A stretch of DNA of 64,000 nt. Source: Hippasteria phrygiana (taxonomy: Eukaryota; Echinodermata; Asteroidea; Valvatida; Goniasteridae). Below, piece after piece: positions 36,995 through 47,919 of the stretch. The stretch is from positions 2,356,001-2,420,000 of the forward strand of contig JAZGUH010000112.1 of assembly GCA_037893225.1 (NCBI GenBank), given 5' to 3'. Each line of letters begins with the position of its first letter. The stretch's first letter is position 1. Below the pieces are notes generated by a model. That model was not told the DNA's origin. It saw only the letters and a list, made by a program, of their open reading frames with translations, and did not search any database. The translations under genes were made by a program, and so were the position numbers.

Positions 36995-37035
36995 AAACAA
37001 GGGCTGTTTCGAAAAACTTTCGAAACAGCCAAAAA
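36995..37035 (+). repeat. Single hairpin unit, TTTCGA arm type
   Basis: GGCTGTTTCGAAA, loop AAC, TTTCGAAACAGCC at 37002-37030; the same family as the minisatellites. Confidence 0.75.
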
Positions 37036-37310
37036 GAATTTTGAAAATATCTTGTTTCGTTCGCTAGATATATTGAAAAGAATGTTACGATTTTCAAAAT
37101 TCAAAAATTCATAAAAAATCACGTGATGACGTCATCATGACCAAAAAGTTCGGGACACATTCTGAGCAGTTTGTCTAAGTGTCTGCCAAGTTTAAAGGCA
37201 ATCGGGTGCACCAAAGTAGCCAAAGTGCCGGTAAGAAAGAAAACGTGTACTATGGGCAAAAAAGTCTGAAAAGGAAGCACAAAAAAAAAAAAAACTAGAC
37301 ATCTGGTACA

Positions 37311-38987
37311 GTGTTTGTGGACAAACACAGGGCTGTTTTGTTTTTTTGTGTAAAATTGTGATTAAAATGAAATTTCAAAAATTTCAAAAATCATAAAAAA
37401 AATTGACGATGACGTCATCATGACATCATTTCAGATTTTGCATGCTAGTGACAGTATCTACCTACCCACTACTTTTCATGACGATCGGACCTATCCTTAT
37501 ATGTGTTTAAAAAAGCACATTTTGGATGACGTCATCATGACGTCACACATTTGTTTCCCTTTTAGGGCATATCTTTGAGACCTACCAAAGCTATAACAAA
37601 AAGAATTTTGAAACTATCTTGTTTTGTTTGCGAGATATATTTAAAAGAATGTTACGATTTCAAAATTTCAAAAATTCATAACAAATCACGTGATGACGTC
37701 ATCATGACATCACTTTGGATTTTGCATCCTAGTGACAGTATCTACCTACCCACCAATTTTCATGACGATCGGACCTATCCTTATATGTGTTTTAAAAAAG
37801 CACATTTTTGATGATGTCATCATGACGTCACACATTTTTTTCCTTTTTAGGGCATATCTTTGAGACCTACCAAAGCTATAACAAAAAGAATTTTGAAAAT
37901 ATCTTGTTTTGTTCGCTAGATATATTGAAAAGAATTTTACGATTTTGAAATTTCAAAAATTCATAAAAAATCACGTGATGACGTCATCATGACCAAAAAG
38001 TTCGGGACACATTCTGAGCAGTTGGTCTTAGTGTCTGCCAAGTTTAAAGGCAATCGGGTGCACCAAAGTAGCCAAAGTGCCGGTAAGAAAGAAAACGTGC
38101 ACAAATGCTATGGGAAAAAGTCTGAAAAGGAAGCAAAAAAAAAAAAAACTAGACATATGGTACAGTGTTTGTGGACAAACACAGGGCTGTTTTGTTTTTG
38201 TGTGTAAAATTTTGTGATTAAAATGAAATTTCAAAAATTTCAAAAATCATAAAAAAAATTGCCGATGACGTCATCATGACATCATTTCAGATTTTGCATG
38301 CTAGTGACAGTATCTACCTACCCACCAATTTTCATGACGATTGGACCTATCCTTATATGTGTTTTAAAAAGGCACATTTTTGATGATGTCATCATGACGT
38401 CACACATTTGTTTCCTTTTTAGGGCATATCTTTGAGACCTACCAAAGCTATAACAAAACAAATTTTGAAAATATCTTGTTTTGTTTGCCAGATATATTTT
38501 AAAGAATGTTACGATTTTCAAAATTTCAAAAATTCATAACAAATCACGTGATGACGTCATCATGACGTCATTTTGAATTTTGCATCCTAGTGCCAGTATC
38601 TACCTACCCACCAATTTTCATGACGATGGGACCTATCCTTATATGTGTTTTAAAAAAGCACATTTTTGATGACGTCATCATGACATCACACATTTTTTTT
38701 CTTTTAGTGCATATCTTTGAGACATACCAAAGCTATAACAAAAAGAATTTTGAAAATATCTTGTTTTTTTCGCTAGATATATTAAAAAGAATATTACGAT
38801 TTTAATATTTCAAAAATTCATAAAAAATCACGTGATGACGTCATCATGACGTAAATGTTCGGCATACATTCTGAGCAGTTAGTCTAAGTGTCTGCCAAGT
38901 TTGAAGTCAATCGGTAACATAAAAGTAGCCAAAGTGCCGGTAAGAAAGAAAACGTGTACAAATGCTATGGGAAAAAGTCTGAAAAGG

Positions 38988-39018
<31 letters not shown>

Positions 39019-39918
39019 ACACATCTGGTACAGTGTTTGTGGACAAACACAGGGCTGTTTTGTTTTTTTGTGTAAAATTTTGTGATTAAAATGAAATTAC
39101 AAAAATTTCAAAAATCATTTAAAAAATTGCTGATTACGTCATCATGACATCATTTCAGATTTTGCATGCTAGTGACAGTATCTACCTACCCACCAATTTG
39201 CATGACGATCGGACCTATCCTTATATGTGTTTTTAAAAAGCACATTTTTGATGATGTCATCATGACGTCACACATTTTTTTCCTTTTTAGGGCATATCTT
39301 TGAGACCTACCAAAGCTATAACAAAAAGAATTTTGAAAATATCTTGTTTTGTTTGCCAGATATATTTAAAAGAATGTTACGATTTTCAAAATTTCAAAAA
39401 TTCATAACAAATCACGTGATGACGTCATCATGACGTCACTTTGGATTTTGCATCCTAGTGCTAGTATCTACCTACCCACCAATTTTCATGACGATCGGAC
39501 CTATTCTTATATGTGTTTTAAAAAAGCACATTTTTGATGACATCATCATGACATCACACATTTTTTTTTCTTTTAGTGCATATCTTTGAGACATACCAAA
39601 GCTATAACAAAAAGAATTTTGAAAATATCTTGTTTTGTTCGCTAGATATATTAAAAAGAATATTACGATTTTAAAATTTCAAAAATTCATAAAAAATCAC
39701 GTGATGACGTCATCATGACGTAAATGTTCGGCATACATTCTGAGCAGTTAGTCTAAGTGTCTGCCAAGTTTGAAGTCAATCGGTAACATAAAAGTAGCCA
39801 AAGTGCCGGTAAGAAAGAAAACGTGTACAAATGCTATGGGAAAAAGTCTGAAAAGGAAAAAAAAAAAAAAAAAAAAAAAAAAAACTAGACATCTGGTGCA
39901 GTGTTTGTGGACAAACAC
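37311..39918 (+). repeat. Higher-order units of about 860 bp
   Basis: The hairpin GTGTTTGTGGACAAACAC recurs at 37311, 38165, 39033 and 39901, spacings 854, 868 and 868. Each unit holds about three 285-bp subunits, a poly-A run after GAAAAGGAA, and ATCTGGTACA or a near variant before the hairpin. The earlier pair 31451/32302 shows the same 851-bp spacing. Confidence 0.85.
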
Positions 39919-41379
39919 AGGGCTGTTTTGTTTTTTTGTGTAAAATTATGTGATTTAAATGAAATTTCAAAAATGAAAAAAATCATAGAAAATTAGCCGA
40001 TGACGTCATCATGACGTCACCATGACGTCACATACATTTTCATCTAACACATGCTGGCATAACTAAATACCACGTTTTAACTTAATGTGACTTGTACTTT
40101 TGTAGATATATGGTTTCCAAAAATGCCCCTTTAAGATGACGTCACGTGACATGTGATGACGTCATCATGACCTAAAAGTTCGGCGCACATTCTGAGCAGT
40201 TGGTGTAAGTATCTGCCTACGACTTGTCTAACGACTTGAAAAAAAGACTAGAGATCAACTCTTTATAGACAGCATGCCACATGAAAGCCATGGTTTCTGT
40301 CCTTCCCAGAATTCCTTTGTGTTATATTGAATTTGGTCACAATTTTTTAGATGCCTGTTATTTCTTAATACTTGAGTGAGCCACGATCACGAAATTGTTG
40401 AATTAGGTAGAGAAAAATTCAATGTATAAATTTTTAATCGGACCGACCCTTACATGCGTTAAAAAAAAAAATTGACGACGTCATTATGACGTCACACAAT
40501 TTTCGCCTTTTAGGGCATATCTTTGAGACATACCAAAAGCTGTATCAAAAAGAATTTTGAAAATCTCTTGTTTTGTTTGCGAGATATATTTAAAAGAATG
40601 TTACGATTTCAAAATTTCAAAAATTCATAACAAATCACGTGATGACGTCATCATGACGTCACTTTGGATTTTGCATCCTAGTACCAGTATCTACCTACCC
40701 ACCAATTTTCATGACGATCGGACCTATCCTTATATGTGTTTTAAAAAAGCACATTTTTGATGATGTCATCATGACGTCACACATTTTTTTCCTTTTTAGG
40801 GCATATCTTTGAGACCTACCAAAGCTATAACAAAAAGAATTTTGAAAATATCTTGTTTTGTTTGCCAGATATATTTAAAAGAATGTTACGATTTTCAAAA
40901 TTTCAAAAATTCATAACAAATCACGTGATGACGTCATCATGACGTCACTTTGGATTTTGCATCCTAGTGCTAGTATCTACCTACCCACCAATTTTCATGA
41001 CGATCGGACCTATTCTTATATGTGTTTTAAAAAAGCACATTTTTGATGATGTCATCATGACGTCACACACTTTTTTCCTTTTTAGGGCATATCTTTGAGA
41101 CCTACCAAAGCTGTAACAAAAAGAATTTTGAAAATATCTTGTTTTGTTCGCTAGATATATTGAAAAGAATTTTACGATTTTCAAATTTCAAAAATTCATA
41201 AAAAATCACGTGATGACGTCATCATGACGTAAATGTTCGGCATACATTCTGAGCAGTTGGTCTAAGTGTCTGCCAAGTTTAGAGGCAATCGGGTGTACCA
41301 AAGTAGCCAAAGTGCCGGTAAGAAAGAAAATGTGCACAAATGCTATGGGCAAAAAGTCTGAAAAAGAAAAAAAAAAAAA

Positions 41380-41845
41380 TCTTAACGAAAACAAGGGCTG
41401 TTTTGGAAAAGTTTCCAAAACAGCCAAAAAAAAAAAAAAAAAAAATCTTAACGAAAACGAGGGCTGTTTTGGAAAAGTTTCTAAAACAGCCAAAAAAAAA
41501 AAAGAAAAAAAAAAAAATCTTAACGAAAACAAGGGCTGTTTTGGAAAAGTTTCCAAAACAGCCAAAAAAAAAAAAAAAAAAAAACAATCTTAACGAAAAC
41601 AAGGGCTGTTTTAGAAAAGTTTCCAAAACAGCCAAACAAAAAAAAAAAAAAAATCTTAACGAAAACGAGGGCTGTTTTGGAAAAGTTTCTAAAACAGCCA
41701 AAAAAAAAAAAGAAAAAAAAAAAAATCTTAACGAAAACAAGGGCTGTTTTGGAAAAGTTTCCAAAACGGCCAGAAAAAGAAAAAACAAAAAATCTTAACG
41801 AAAACAAGGGCTGTTTTGGAAAAGTTTCCAAAACAGCCAAAAAGA
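41380..41845 (+). repeat. Hairpin minisatellite, seven units
   Basis: Seven units of about 62-77 bp: ATCTTAACGAAAACAAGG, hairpin, A run. Hairpins begin near 41396, 41462, 41530, 41607, 41669, 41739 and 41809; typical arms GGCTGTTTTGGAAA / TTTCCAAAACAGCC with loop AG. Differences mostly keep pairing (G-T wobble in units 2, 5 and 6; one A-C mismatch in unit 4). Units 2-3 and 5-6 look alike, which suggests duplication of pairs. The lysine-rich or phenylalanine-rich frames here are not genes. Confidence 0.9.
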
Positions 41846-42034
41846 AACCGAGCCTGACGTATTCAGCCTCGAAGCGACCGACACACATATACGGCGACCG
41901 TCTATTGCACCGTTCAGGAAACAGTCACCGGCATACGAGAAGCCGGTCGGCGCATTTATGCATGACATCACGCAAGGTCAAGGGGTAATGATATTTGAAC
42001 TCGACAGTCTCATAAGTGCAAGATGAAATGCCCT

Positions 42035-42330
42035 GCGGGTGCTCCCCGGAATTGAACGGTAAATTTTACTTTTTATCCGGATGGTAAGTGAACTTTTTTT
42101 TAGTACCTCCATCTTAATCATGGAACTCCACTTGTAACTCGGGTGGCATATCTAGTATTTTGGTGGCCGTTTTAAGGGTGAAATTGAATGTTTTTGTTGG
42201 GTCTTCAGACAAACTAGATTAATCCAAAGCCGATGGCACACACTTTGCTTGGACCCTTTCTATCGCCAGATCATGTCAAAATGTTTTAAAAAGGCAATAG
42301 AGGGTCCAAGTTACTCGGACTAGTGCATGT
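42035..42330 (-). repeat. Right arm of the inverted repeat enclosing 7 kb
   Basis: Complement of 34758-35035: ACTTTTTATCCGGATGGTAA near 42069 to GGGTCCAAGTTACTCGGACT near 42303. Confidence 0.8.
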
Positions 42331-42565
42331 CATGTATGTACGTACATGTACATGTCAGAAAGGGAGACTAATCAATTTTTCAAATATATTGTGTACATTT
42401 GTAGAGAAAGTCATAAATAAAGATTTGATTCAAGTTTGGATTCCATCGGATTCTGTAAAGCAATGAAAAATGTATTTAAAGCAGGGATTTTTGGGTCCCT
42501 TGTATGTATTTAGAGTAAGTGATTATTTTGCACACAAATTGGAGTGCAGATTATGACTAAAATGC

Positions 42566-42602
42566 TTAAAGACAAAGATTTTCTCAAAATCTTTGTCTTT
42601 AA
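42566..42602. repeat. Perfect 17-bp hairpin
   Basis: TTAAAGACAAAGATTTT, loop CTC, AAAATCTTTGTCTTTAA. No gene is seen in 42331-42935. Confidence 0.8.
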
Positions 42603-42935
42603 TCATGCCTTATTTCAATGAATGAATAAAAGGCATACATGTACAGCAATCATGAGTGTGCAAAAAAAATAAATCAAAATTTCCAATTGAGAAAATGAGT
42701 CCCCAAATGAACAGTGCCCTGAAACACTTATTTTTGTCCCTAACATGTACATTGTACATTGTACAGTGTACATGTATGCACACGATGCTGGTTGGATTCC
42801 ACATGACAGTCAACAAATTTTCAGGAAAGATTTTACTTTAATACCCCCACCAAAATCAGTAAAAAACAGCAAAATATTGGAAAAATATCAGAATTTAGTT
42901 GGGAACTTTTAGTGCAATATAGGGGAAGATACATG

Positions 42936-43764
42936 TAGGGGTGTGCATTGGAACCGGGTACCTGCGTACCCGACCGTTCATGTCAGGAACTGGCTCCAGA
43001 TTATGGAATCGAGTACCTGTACAACTTTACATTATCGCATATAGTTACTTCCCAGACAATGAAAAAATAAAGGTTCTGAATGTTATTTGTCGGGAATTAA
43101 AAAAATTAAAACTGGACTATGTGGGAAAATAGCACAGATTTCACGTTTATGACGCTCACGAAAGTTGACAATAAAGGGAATTTACTGGTCGTGGTTTTTG
43201 CAGTCTGTGTATGGATAAGAGCCATGACAAGACATAATAGCATGCCTCAATCCACAGTAACTACAACTGTATAAAGCTTCCGGTTCCGGACAAGTCTTTT
43301 GTGATGATGCCGGTGCATGCGCGTGCCGGCACACGCAAAGGGGGAGAAGTTGCAATGTTTACTGGACAGGCATGACTGGAGATTTGCAGAATTTTGTCTG
43401 AATTCAGAGAAAGATATTATTACAACTTCCGGGATTGGAAGTTTTGGGTTGGGTTCCTTCAACAGGTACCCGGGTACCCGTATTTTTTTCAATTGGGTAC
43501 CCGGTTCTTTTAACCCCTTGCCACCGGTTGACACAAATACGTGCACAAACACTGCACATTGAAAACTGCCACCAGGCCAGTTGACTTCTATTTGTGCCAA
43601 TCTCTGCATTTTTAATCCATTATTGGGGTATTGTGTACGTTATGCTTGGCTGCACAAGCCTCTTGTTTCCGTTTTGCTTGGCTGCACAAGCCGGCATGGT
43701 GCCCTGGCACTACCCATATGAAATCCGGGGTCAAGGGGTTAATACCCGTAAATGCACACCCCTA
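42936..43764. mobile_element. hAT-like element related to 18976-19606
   Basis: Ends TAGGGGTGTGCATTGG and the complement of AATGCACACCCCTA, with GGTACCCGGGTACCCG inside. GGGGAAGA follows the right end (43765-43772) and also occurs six bases before the left end (42922-42929), a likely 8-bp target duplication with slight change at the left. It contains a nested TTAA element. Confidence 0.75.
43510..43742. mobile_element. TTAA-type MITE nested in the hAT-like element
   Basis: TTAA stands at both ends; inner ends CCCCTTG / CAAGGGG. GCTTGGCTGCACAAGCC occurs twice inside. TTAA duplication points to piggyBac/Kolobok-type mobilisation. A possible single end of the same family is at 52868 (TTAACCCCTTG). 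Confidence 0.72.
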
Positions 43765-43792
43765 GGGGAAGAAAGTTTGTGTTTTCTGTTAT

Positions 43793-43995
43793 AGATGTTC
43801 TTGGCACCATAAAGTGTTCACATGCATGTACATAGTTGATTTCTGCCTCATTTTTTCCTGATTTTGCTGCCATAAATCTTGAAATAACAGCTTGTGCCAC
43901 ATGTTTAGACAATATCATGGAGGGTTGGTTATTTTCCAATATTTTGCTGTTCTTGACTGATTTTGGTGGGGATATTAAAGTAAAATCTTTCCATT
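43793..43995 (+). repeat. Diverged copy of 34118-34330
   Basis: Shared TTGGCACCATAAAG or a variant, GATTTCTGCCTCATT, ATCTTGAAATAACAG, GGTTATTTTCCAA and TGACTGATTTT, in the same order. Confidence 0.65.
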
Positions 43996-44199
43996 TTTTT
44001 TGTAGTAGTTGAATTCGAGAATTTTAGGCAGTGATTAAAATTTTTTTCTCTAAAATCCCATTTTTTTTTCGTCGGCAGATCCGTAATCCAAGTTAAAAAA
44101 ACAAACAGCCTTATTGAAAAAATATTATATACGCGTGTGCTTCTACATGTGCATGAAATTTTAAAGCGCAATCGAGTTCATACTTTGGTATTAAAGTAT

Positions 44200-45085
44200 G
44201 AGCACTCCATCCCAGTTTAGCGTAAACAAGCGTCAACAAGCACAACAAAGTGTCAACAAAATAAATATGAAAGTTTCGGCGTAAACAATTATTTCACAAT
44301 GTCATTTATTTCCAAAGAGTCCTATTGAGTATATTAACCGAGTTCAAAACCTTGTCAATGTGCGAAATAATACTTAACTCGCGATGGTACCGTTTTGTGC
44401 AGCCTCTCTGGCTGCGATCTTGTTTGTGCTGGACCACTCCATTTTTTTATAGGGTAGTTGCAAAAGTATGAGGGGATTGCAAAATGTTGGTGTTTCGAAG
44501 GTGGAATTCTTTCATTTTCTTACAAAACAAGTTCCCTGAGAGTCGTGTAGATTTTGAAGCTGAAAAGTTCACCCATAATTTGTTGACGCTTTGTTGCTAA
44601 TTGTGTTTGTTGACGCTAAATAGCACGACCGCTGGATCTTGTTTTTGGCTCCCCTTCATCACCATCAGTCTCATTAGTAGCTGTTTTCTTATGTTCTTTC
44701 ATAGGTCTCTGAAACCAATTCCAACATATTCACTGATTGTAAAAGTATGTGTTGGTGTCATGTAAGCATTCTTGTCATTCCGGCATTAGGATTTTGCCTG
44801 TTAGTGTAGGTTACAGGTTAAGATTCAATCATAAAGGATTTGCATTGCAGTATACGGGCATTTTCTCATTACAGGTCAGTTCATACTGCGTGTGCGCATC
44901 CAGCCAAAGCATCAACAAAGCATCAACAAGTTTTTGTGTATTGTTTCACACATTGACAAGGTTTTGAACTTGGTTAATATGACTGTTTGGAAATAAATGA
45001 CATAATTGTGATATAATTGTTTGCGCCGAAACTTGCATATTTAATTTGTTGATCAATACTTTGTTGACGCTAAATAGCACGACCC
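44200..45085. repeat. Inverted duplication, arms about 170 bp
   Basis: 44213-44375 is the approximate reverse complement of 44920-45085 (shared TTGGAAATAAATGACAT, CAAGGTTTTGAACT, GTTGACGC). TTGTTGACGCTAAATAGCAC also repeats directly at about 44610 and 45060. Possibly a MITE with long arms, just upstream of the death-domain exon. Confidence 0.65.
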
Positions 45086-45326
45086 AGATCCAGAGGTGAA
45101 AGTAATCATCCAGTATCATGTTCAAAAAGTTAAAACATTCCATCCCTCTTATACATGTATATTATATTAAAGCTACAGTTGTAGCTGGCCTGTGTATTTA
45201 TATGTTTCCCGACACAGCAGGGCATTTAAGAGGTAAATGTATCAAGTTGTGATAAAATATTTCTGAAAAAAGGCTCCGTATCTCAACAAAGCCTGAAGCT
45301 CATTTAAAAAATTTGTTTTGCTGCAG

Positions 45327-45597
45327 GAGGACAGTTAACCCAAAAGTACCTGCTAGAATTGTCGAAATGGCTTGGAAGAGACTGGTGGAAAGTAGGCATT
45401 AGGTTAGATTTCTCATCTGCCGAGCTTGAAACATTCAAGGCGGACATACGAGATGACACATGCGAACAATGTTTCAAAATGCTAGTTGACTGGCATCATA
45501 AGCAGGATGACCTTCAAAAAGCTCCTCGAAGACTGCGAGATGCCTTGAAAGAAACTGGCCGTAATGACTTGGCAAGGAAAGTAGCAGGTAAGATCTT
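45327..45597 (+). CDS. Death-domain exon of a probable RIG-I-like receptor
   Basis: The exon lies between an acceptor (TTTGTTTTGCTGCAG, AG at 45325-45326) and a donor (GTAAGA at 45598). It opens at phase 1 and ends at phase 1. It encodes about 90 residues with the full death-domain pattern: YLLELSKWLGRDWWKVGIRL, DFSSAELETFKAD, then CFKMLVDWHHKQ, then RRLRDALKETGRNDLARKVA. Death domains are six-helix adaptor modules that pair with other death-fold proteins in innate immune and cell-death signalling. The exon's end phase fits the start of the helicase exon at 49759 (a shared codon G+TG, valine), so the two can be spliced in frame. An upstream exon supplying the start codon is required and not identified. 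Alternative: a separate death-domain gene that happens to precede the helicase. Confidence 0.82.
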
Positions 45598-47156
45598 ACT
45601 CAAGGTCAATTTTCAGAAAAGCAGTTACGCAGTGAATTTTCATTTTAGAAAAGTTAAATCTAAAGTTAAAGTTAAAACTATACCTCACACGCCCTCTTTA
45701 TCAATAAGTTATGGCCCAATATTGTCTGGAAAAACGGTTTCGTAAGTTTCTCAGTTTGCGTGAGCTTTTCCTGTAAAGTTATAGATTCTATTTTGACAAA
45801 CTAAATTATATAAGAAAAGTTAATAAAATTGTCTGTTTTGCTTTGTCTTTCATAGACTAACTGAAGAATTTTATACGACTTTGTAAAGTCAACAAAGAAA
45901 ACAAAATTTGAAGTGGGAAAAATTGGTGACTGAAAAACAGCTTGAAGATTTAAGTAAAAAAATTTGATTATTCAAAGATTTGAAGTTGTATAGTTTTTGA
46001 ATTGGAAGAGTTGCAGACTAAGAAATGATTTGAAGATTCACAAAAGAATTTGGATTCAAAGATTATTGAAGACATAGGCCCATCTGTAAATGCCCTGGAA
46101 AGCGCTGCCCATTAAAAACTAACTCCCCCCCCCCCCCCCCCCAATAGTGTGTAAATACCGGCAATCGTGGACCGCCTATTGTCCCTCTTTTGTTTGTACT
46201 TACATATGTTTTGTACTCAAATTTCAATCGTGGACGTTCGGTCAAGCGTGGACCCTTTGTCCACGCCCTAACTCTTTTGTCCCTAGTCCAGGATTGCCAG
46301 TATTTACACACGCATGTATACAAGTGTGTAAACACCTTCAATCGGGGACCTCCTATTGTTCATACTTCCAACTTTTTTTAAAGAACCCTCATTGGTTTTG
46401 GGGTACATTTTTTACAAAAACAATTTTATATTTGGTTGAAAAATTAGGATCACACCCCTTCGCAAAAAAGTTATAAATGTACGGGCCTAGGAGGGAGTTG
46501 TTAAAAATAAACTACTAAAATTGTAAACAGAATTGTGAGAAGTTGTTTTTCATTTGTTGTATGATTTTGTTTAGTTTGTCCACCAAAATTTAATTTGTCG
46601 TTCCAAGTCACAAATAAAATAGCATGAAATGAGTGGAAAGTCGAACTGTGGCTGTCCGAGTAACAAGTAGAAACAACAATTTTCACTCACTCAGTTTTGG
46701 AATTTTAACATTTTTACGTTTGAAAGCCCTATTCTATCATGTCCAAAACCCAAACCACATTCCCACTGAAATTAATAGTTGGGACTAATTGTTGTCTGAC
46801 ATTGAAGCTAAAGGAAAAAAATAAGACAAACCACAGTGCTGGCTGTCAGACTAGTACTTAGTAGAATTAGCTGATTACAATTACAATGTACATGTATACA
46901 GTTACATGTACACAGTTACATGTACATTCAAATGAGGAACCCTATTATGGCGGCACCTCCATAGAATGTGCAGTTTGCAGGCTATCAAGCTTTTTGAAGA
47001 GTTTCAAGTACCTTACTGTTTATGGATGGTGGTATAGAACCACAGCCTTGGATTATTTCTTGGCATTTTGGATTTTGAAGGGTATGGATCATATTTCAAT
47101 TTCTCATTTTGTGTTTAAAATCACAAAAGATAATTGTTTTTAAAGTAAACAAAGAA
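45598..47156. other. Intron sequence of the RLR-like gene, with MITE
   Basis: No exon is recognised. A run of about 20 C lies at 46125-46142. ACATGTACA microsatellites lie near 46885-46925. The MITE at 46147-46311 is listed separately. Confidence 0.45.
46147..46311. mobile_element. MITE with GTGTGTAAATACCGGCAATC ends
   Basis: The left end GTGTGTAAATACCGGCAATC matches the complement of the right end GATTGCCAGTATTTACACAC at 19 of 20. A further single end (GTGTGTAAACACCTTCAATC) follows at 46324. Confidence 0.75.
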
Positions 47157-47212
47157 ACTGGCAGGAGCGGGATTCGAACCTGCGACCTCCGGAATACCGT
47201 ACCGGTGATAAA
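47157..47212 (-). other. tRNA 3'-half-like fragment (SINE relic)
   Basis: On the minus strand GGAGGTCGCAGGTTCGAATC then CCGCTCCTGCCAG: a clear T arm (GGTTCGAATCC B box) and a 3' acceptor strand. The 5' half (D arm) is absent, so it is a fragment or SINE part. Confidence 0.55.
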
Positions 47213-47269
47213 AACATTAAGAAAAAAAGACCAAAAAATTTAATAATAAATAGAAGAGTCCTAAACAAA

Positions 47270-47740
47270 TTGGTCCTGGTCAAGTTGGACAACTCGACAG
47301 TAGTGTCCTACATTATTCGTCAGGGGGAACCCATTCTCCGTCTCTCTGCCCAGCCTCTTGGGAGCTACTCAGTTGGTGCATTACTGGTCAAATCTCTCTT
47401 CAAGCCACCCATCTGGCTGGCAAGAAGAACATCATCGCCAATGCTCTTTCCTGGGGTAGTGTTTACTCTAACAGAATGGTCTCTCCATCCTACAGTAGTC
47501 AAACACATCTTCAATATCCTGGGAATGCCACATGTGGACCTGTTTGCATCCTGCCTGAACAATCAGCTCCCGACGTTTTGTGCACGTCATGCTCACCCCA
47601 TGGCCTGGAAAGTGGATGCCCTCAGCTTCGACTGGATGGGGATTCACGCATATATGCCTTCCCTCCAATCTCCCTCATACAACAGGTTCTGACGAAAGCA
47701 GAAGCAGAATTGTCCAGAATAGTCCTCATATCTCCATTTT
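47270..47740 (+). pseudogene. DIRS RNase H / RT-C-terminal region, frameshifted
   Basis: KLDNSTVVSYI then, in a second frame, a stretch with LAGKKNIIANALSWG, and back to LTEWSLHPTVVKHIFNILGM and PHVDLFASCLNNQLPTFCAR, then WKVDALSFDWMGIHAYMPS. The TEWSLHP and HVDLFA.N.LP motifs are characteristic of the region following the RT in DIRS elements. Two frame changes, and a TAG near 47740 where tryptophan is expected. Confidence 0.82.
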
Positions 47741-47750
47741 AGCTATGACA

Positions 47751-47919
47751 CACTGCCAAAAATGATTTTCTTACATTTCTTAATATAAGAAAATATTTCT
47801 TATTTCAAGAAAAATGTTCTTGTCTAACTCCCTAGAAAACTTTTCTAGGGAGTGAGACAAGAAAACTGTTCTTGAAATAAGAAAATTTTCATATTTTAAG
47901 AAAACCATTTTTGGCAGTG
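47751..47919. mobile_element. 169-bp palindromic MITE, CACTGCCAAAAA ends
   Basis: Ends CACTGCCAAAAATGATTTTC and the complement of AAAACCATTTTTGGCAGTG, meeting near 47840 at CTAGAAAACTTTTCTAG. The whole element is one long hairpin. It splits the DIRS reading frame (ISPF before, QPWFPRLLDLLV after). A CA dinucleotide flanks both ends. Confidence 0.85.

Larger units (their letters stand above)
21290..41240 (+). repeat. 20-kb array of CRE-palindrome (TGACGTCA) repeats
   Basis: The array is built from diverged units, each carrying one or two copies of the palindromic octamer TGACGTCA, most often as GATGACGTCATCATGACGTC followed by A. Boxes recur roughly every 140 bp. In the 37-41 kb part two boxes make a unit of about 285 bp: GACGATCGGACCTATCC near 37480, then near 37765, and again near 39207/39492 and 40717/41002. 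Between boxes are conserved blocks such as CATATCTTTGAGACATACCA, TTGTTTTGTTCGCTAGATAT and ATCTACCTACCCACCA. Many boxes are preceded by CACGTG. Poly-A/T tracts and hairpins punctuate it. The ORFs inside are short and repeat-derived; no gene is recognised. The array is interrupted at about 33.9-35.5 kb. Confidence 0.9.

Noticed and set aside
21290..41240. Functional promoters at each TGACGTCA
   Set aside because: The sites are part of a repeat unit; presence of the consensus does not show activity. Kept only as a hypothesis for testing.
41279..41888. Long lysine-rich and phenylalanine-rich open frames
   Set aside because: They arise from A/T runs and the hairpin minisatellite, and several overlap on both strands. 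No gene-like composition.
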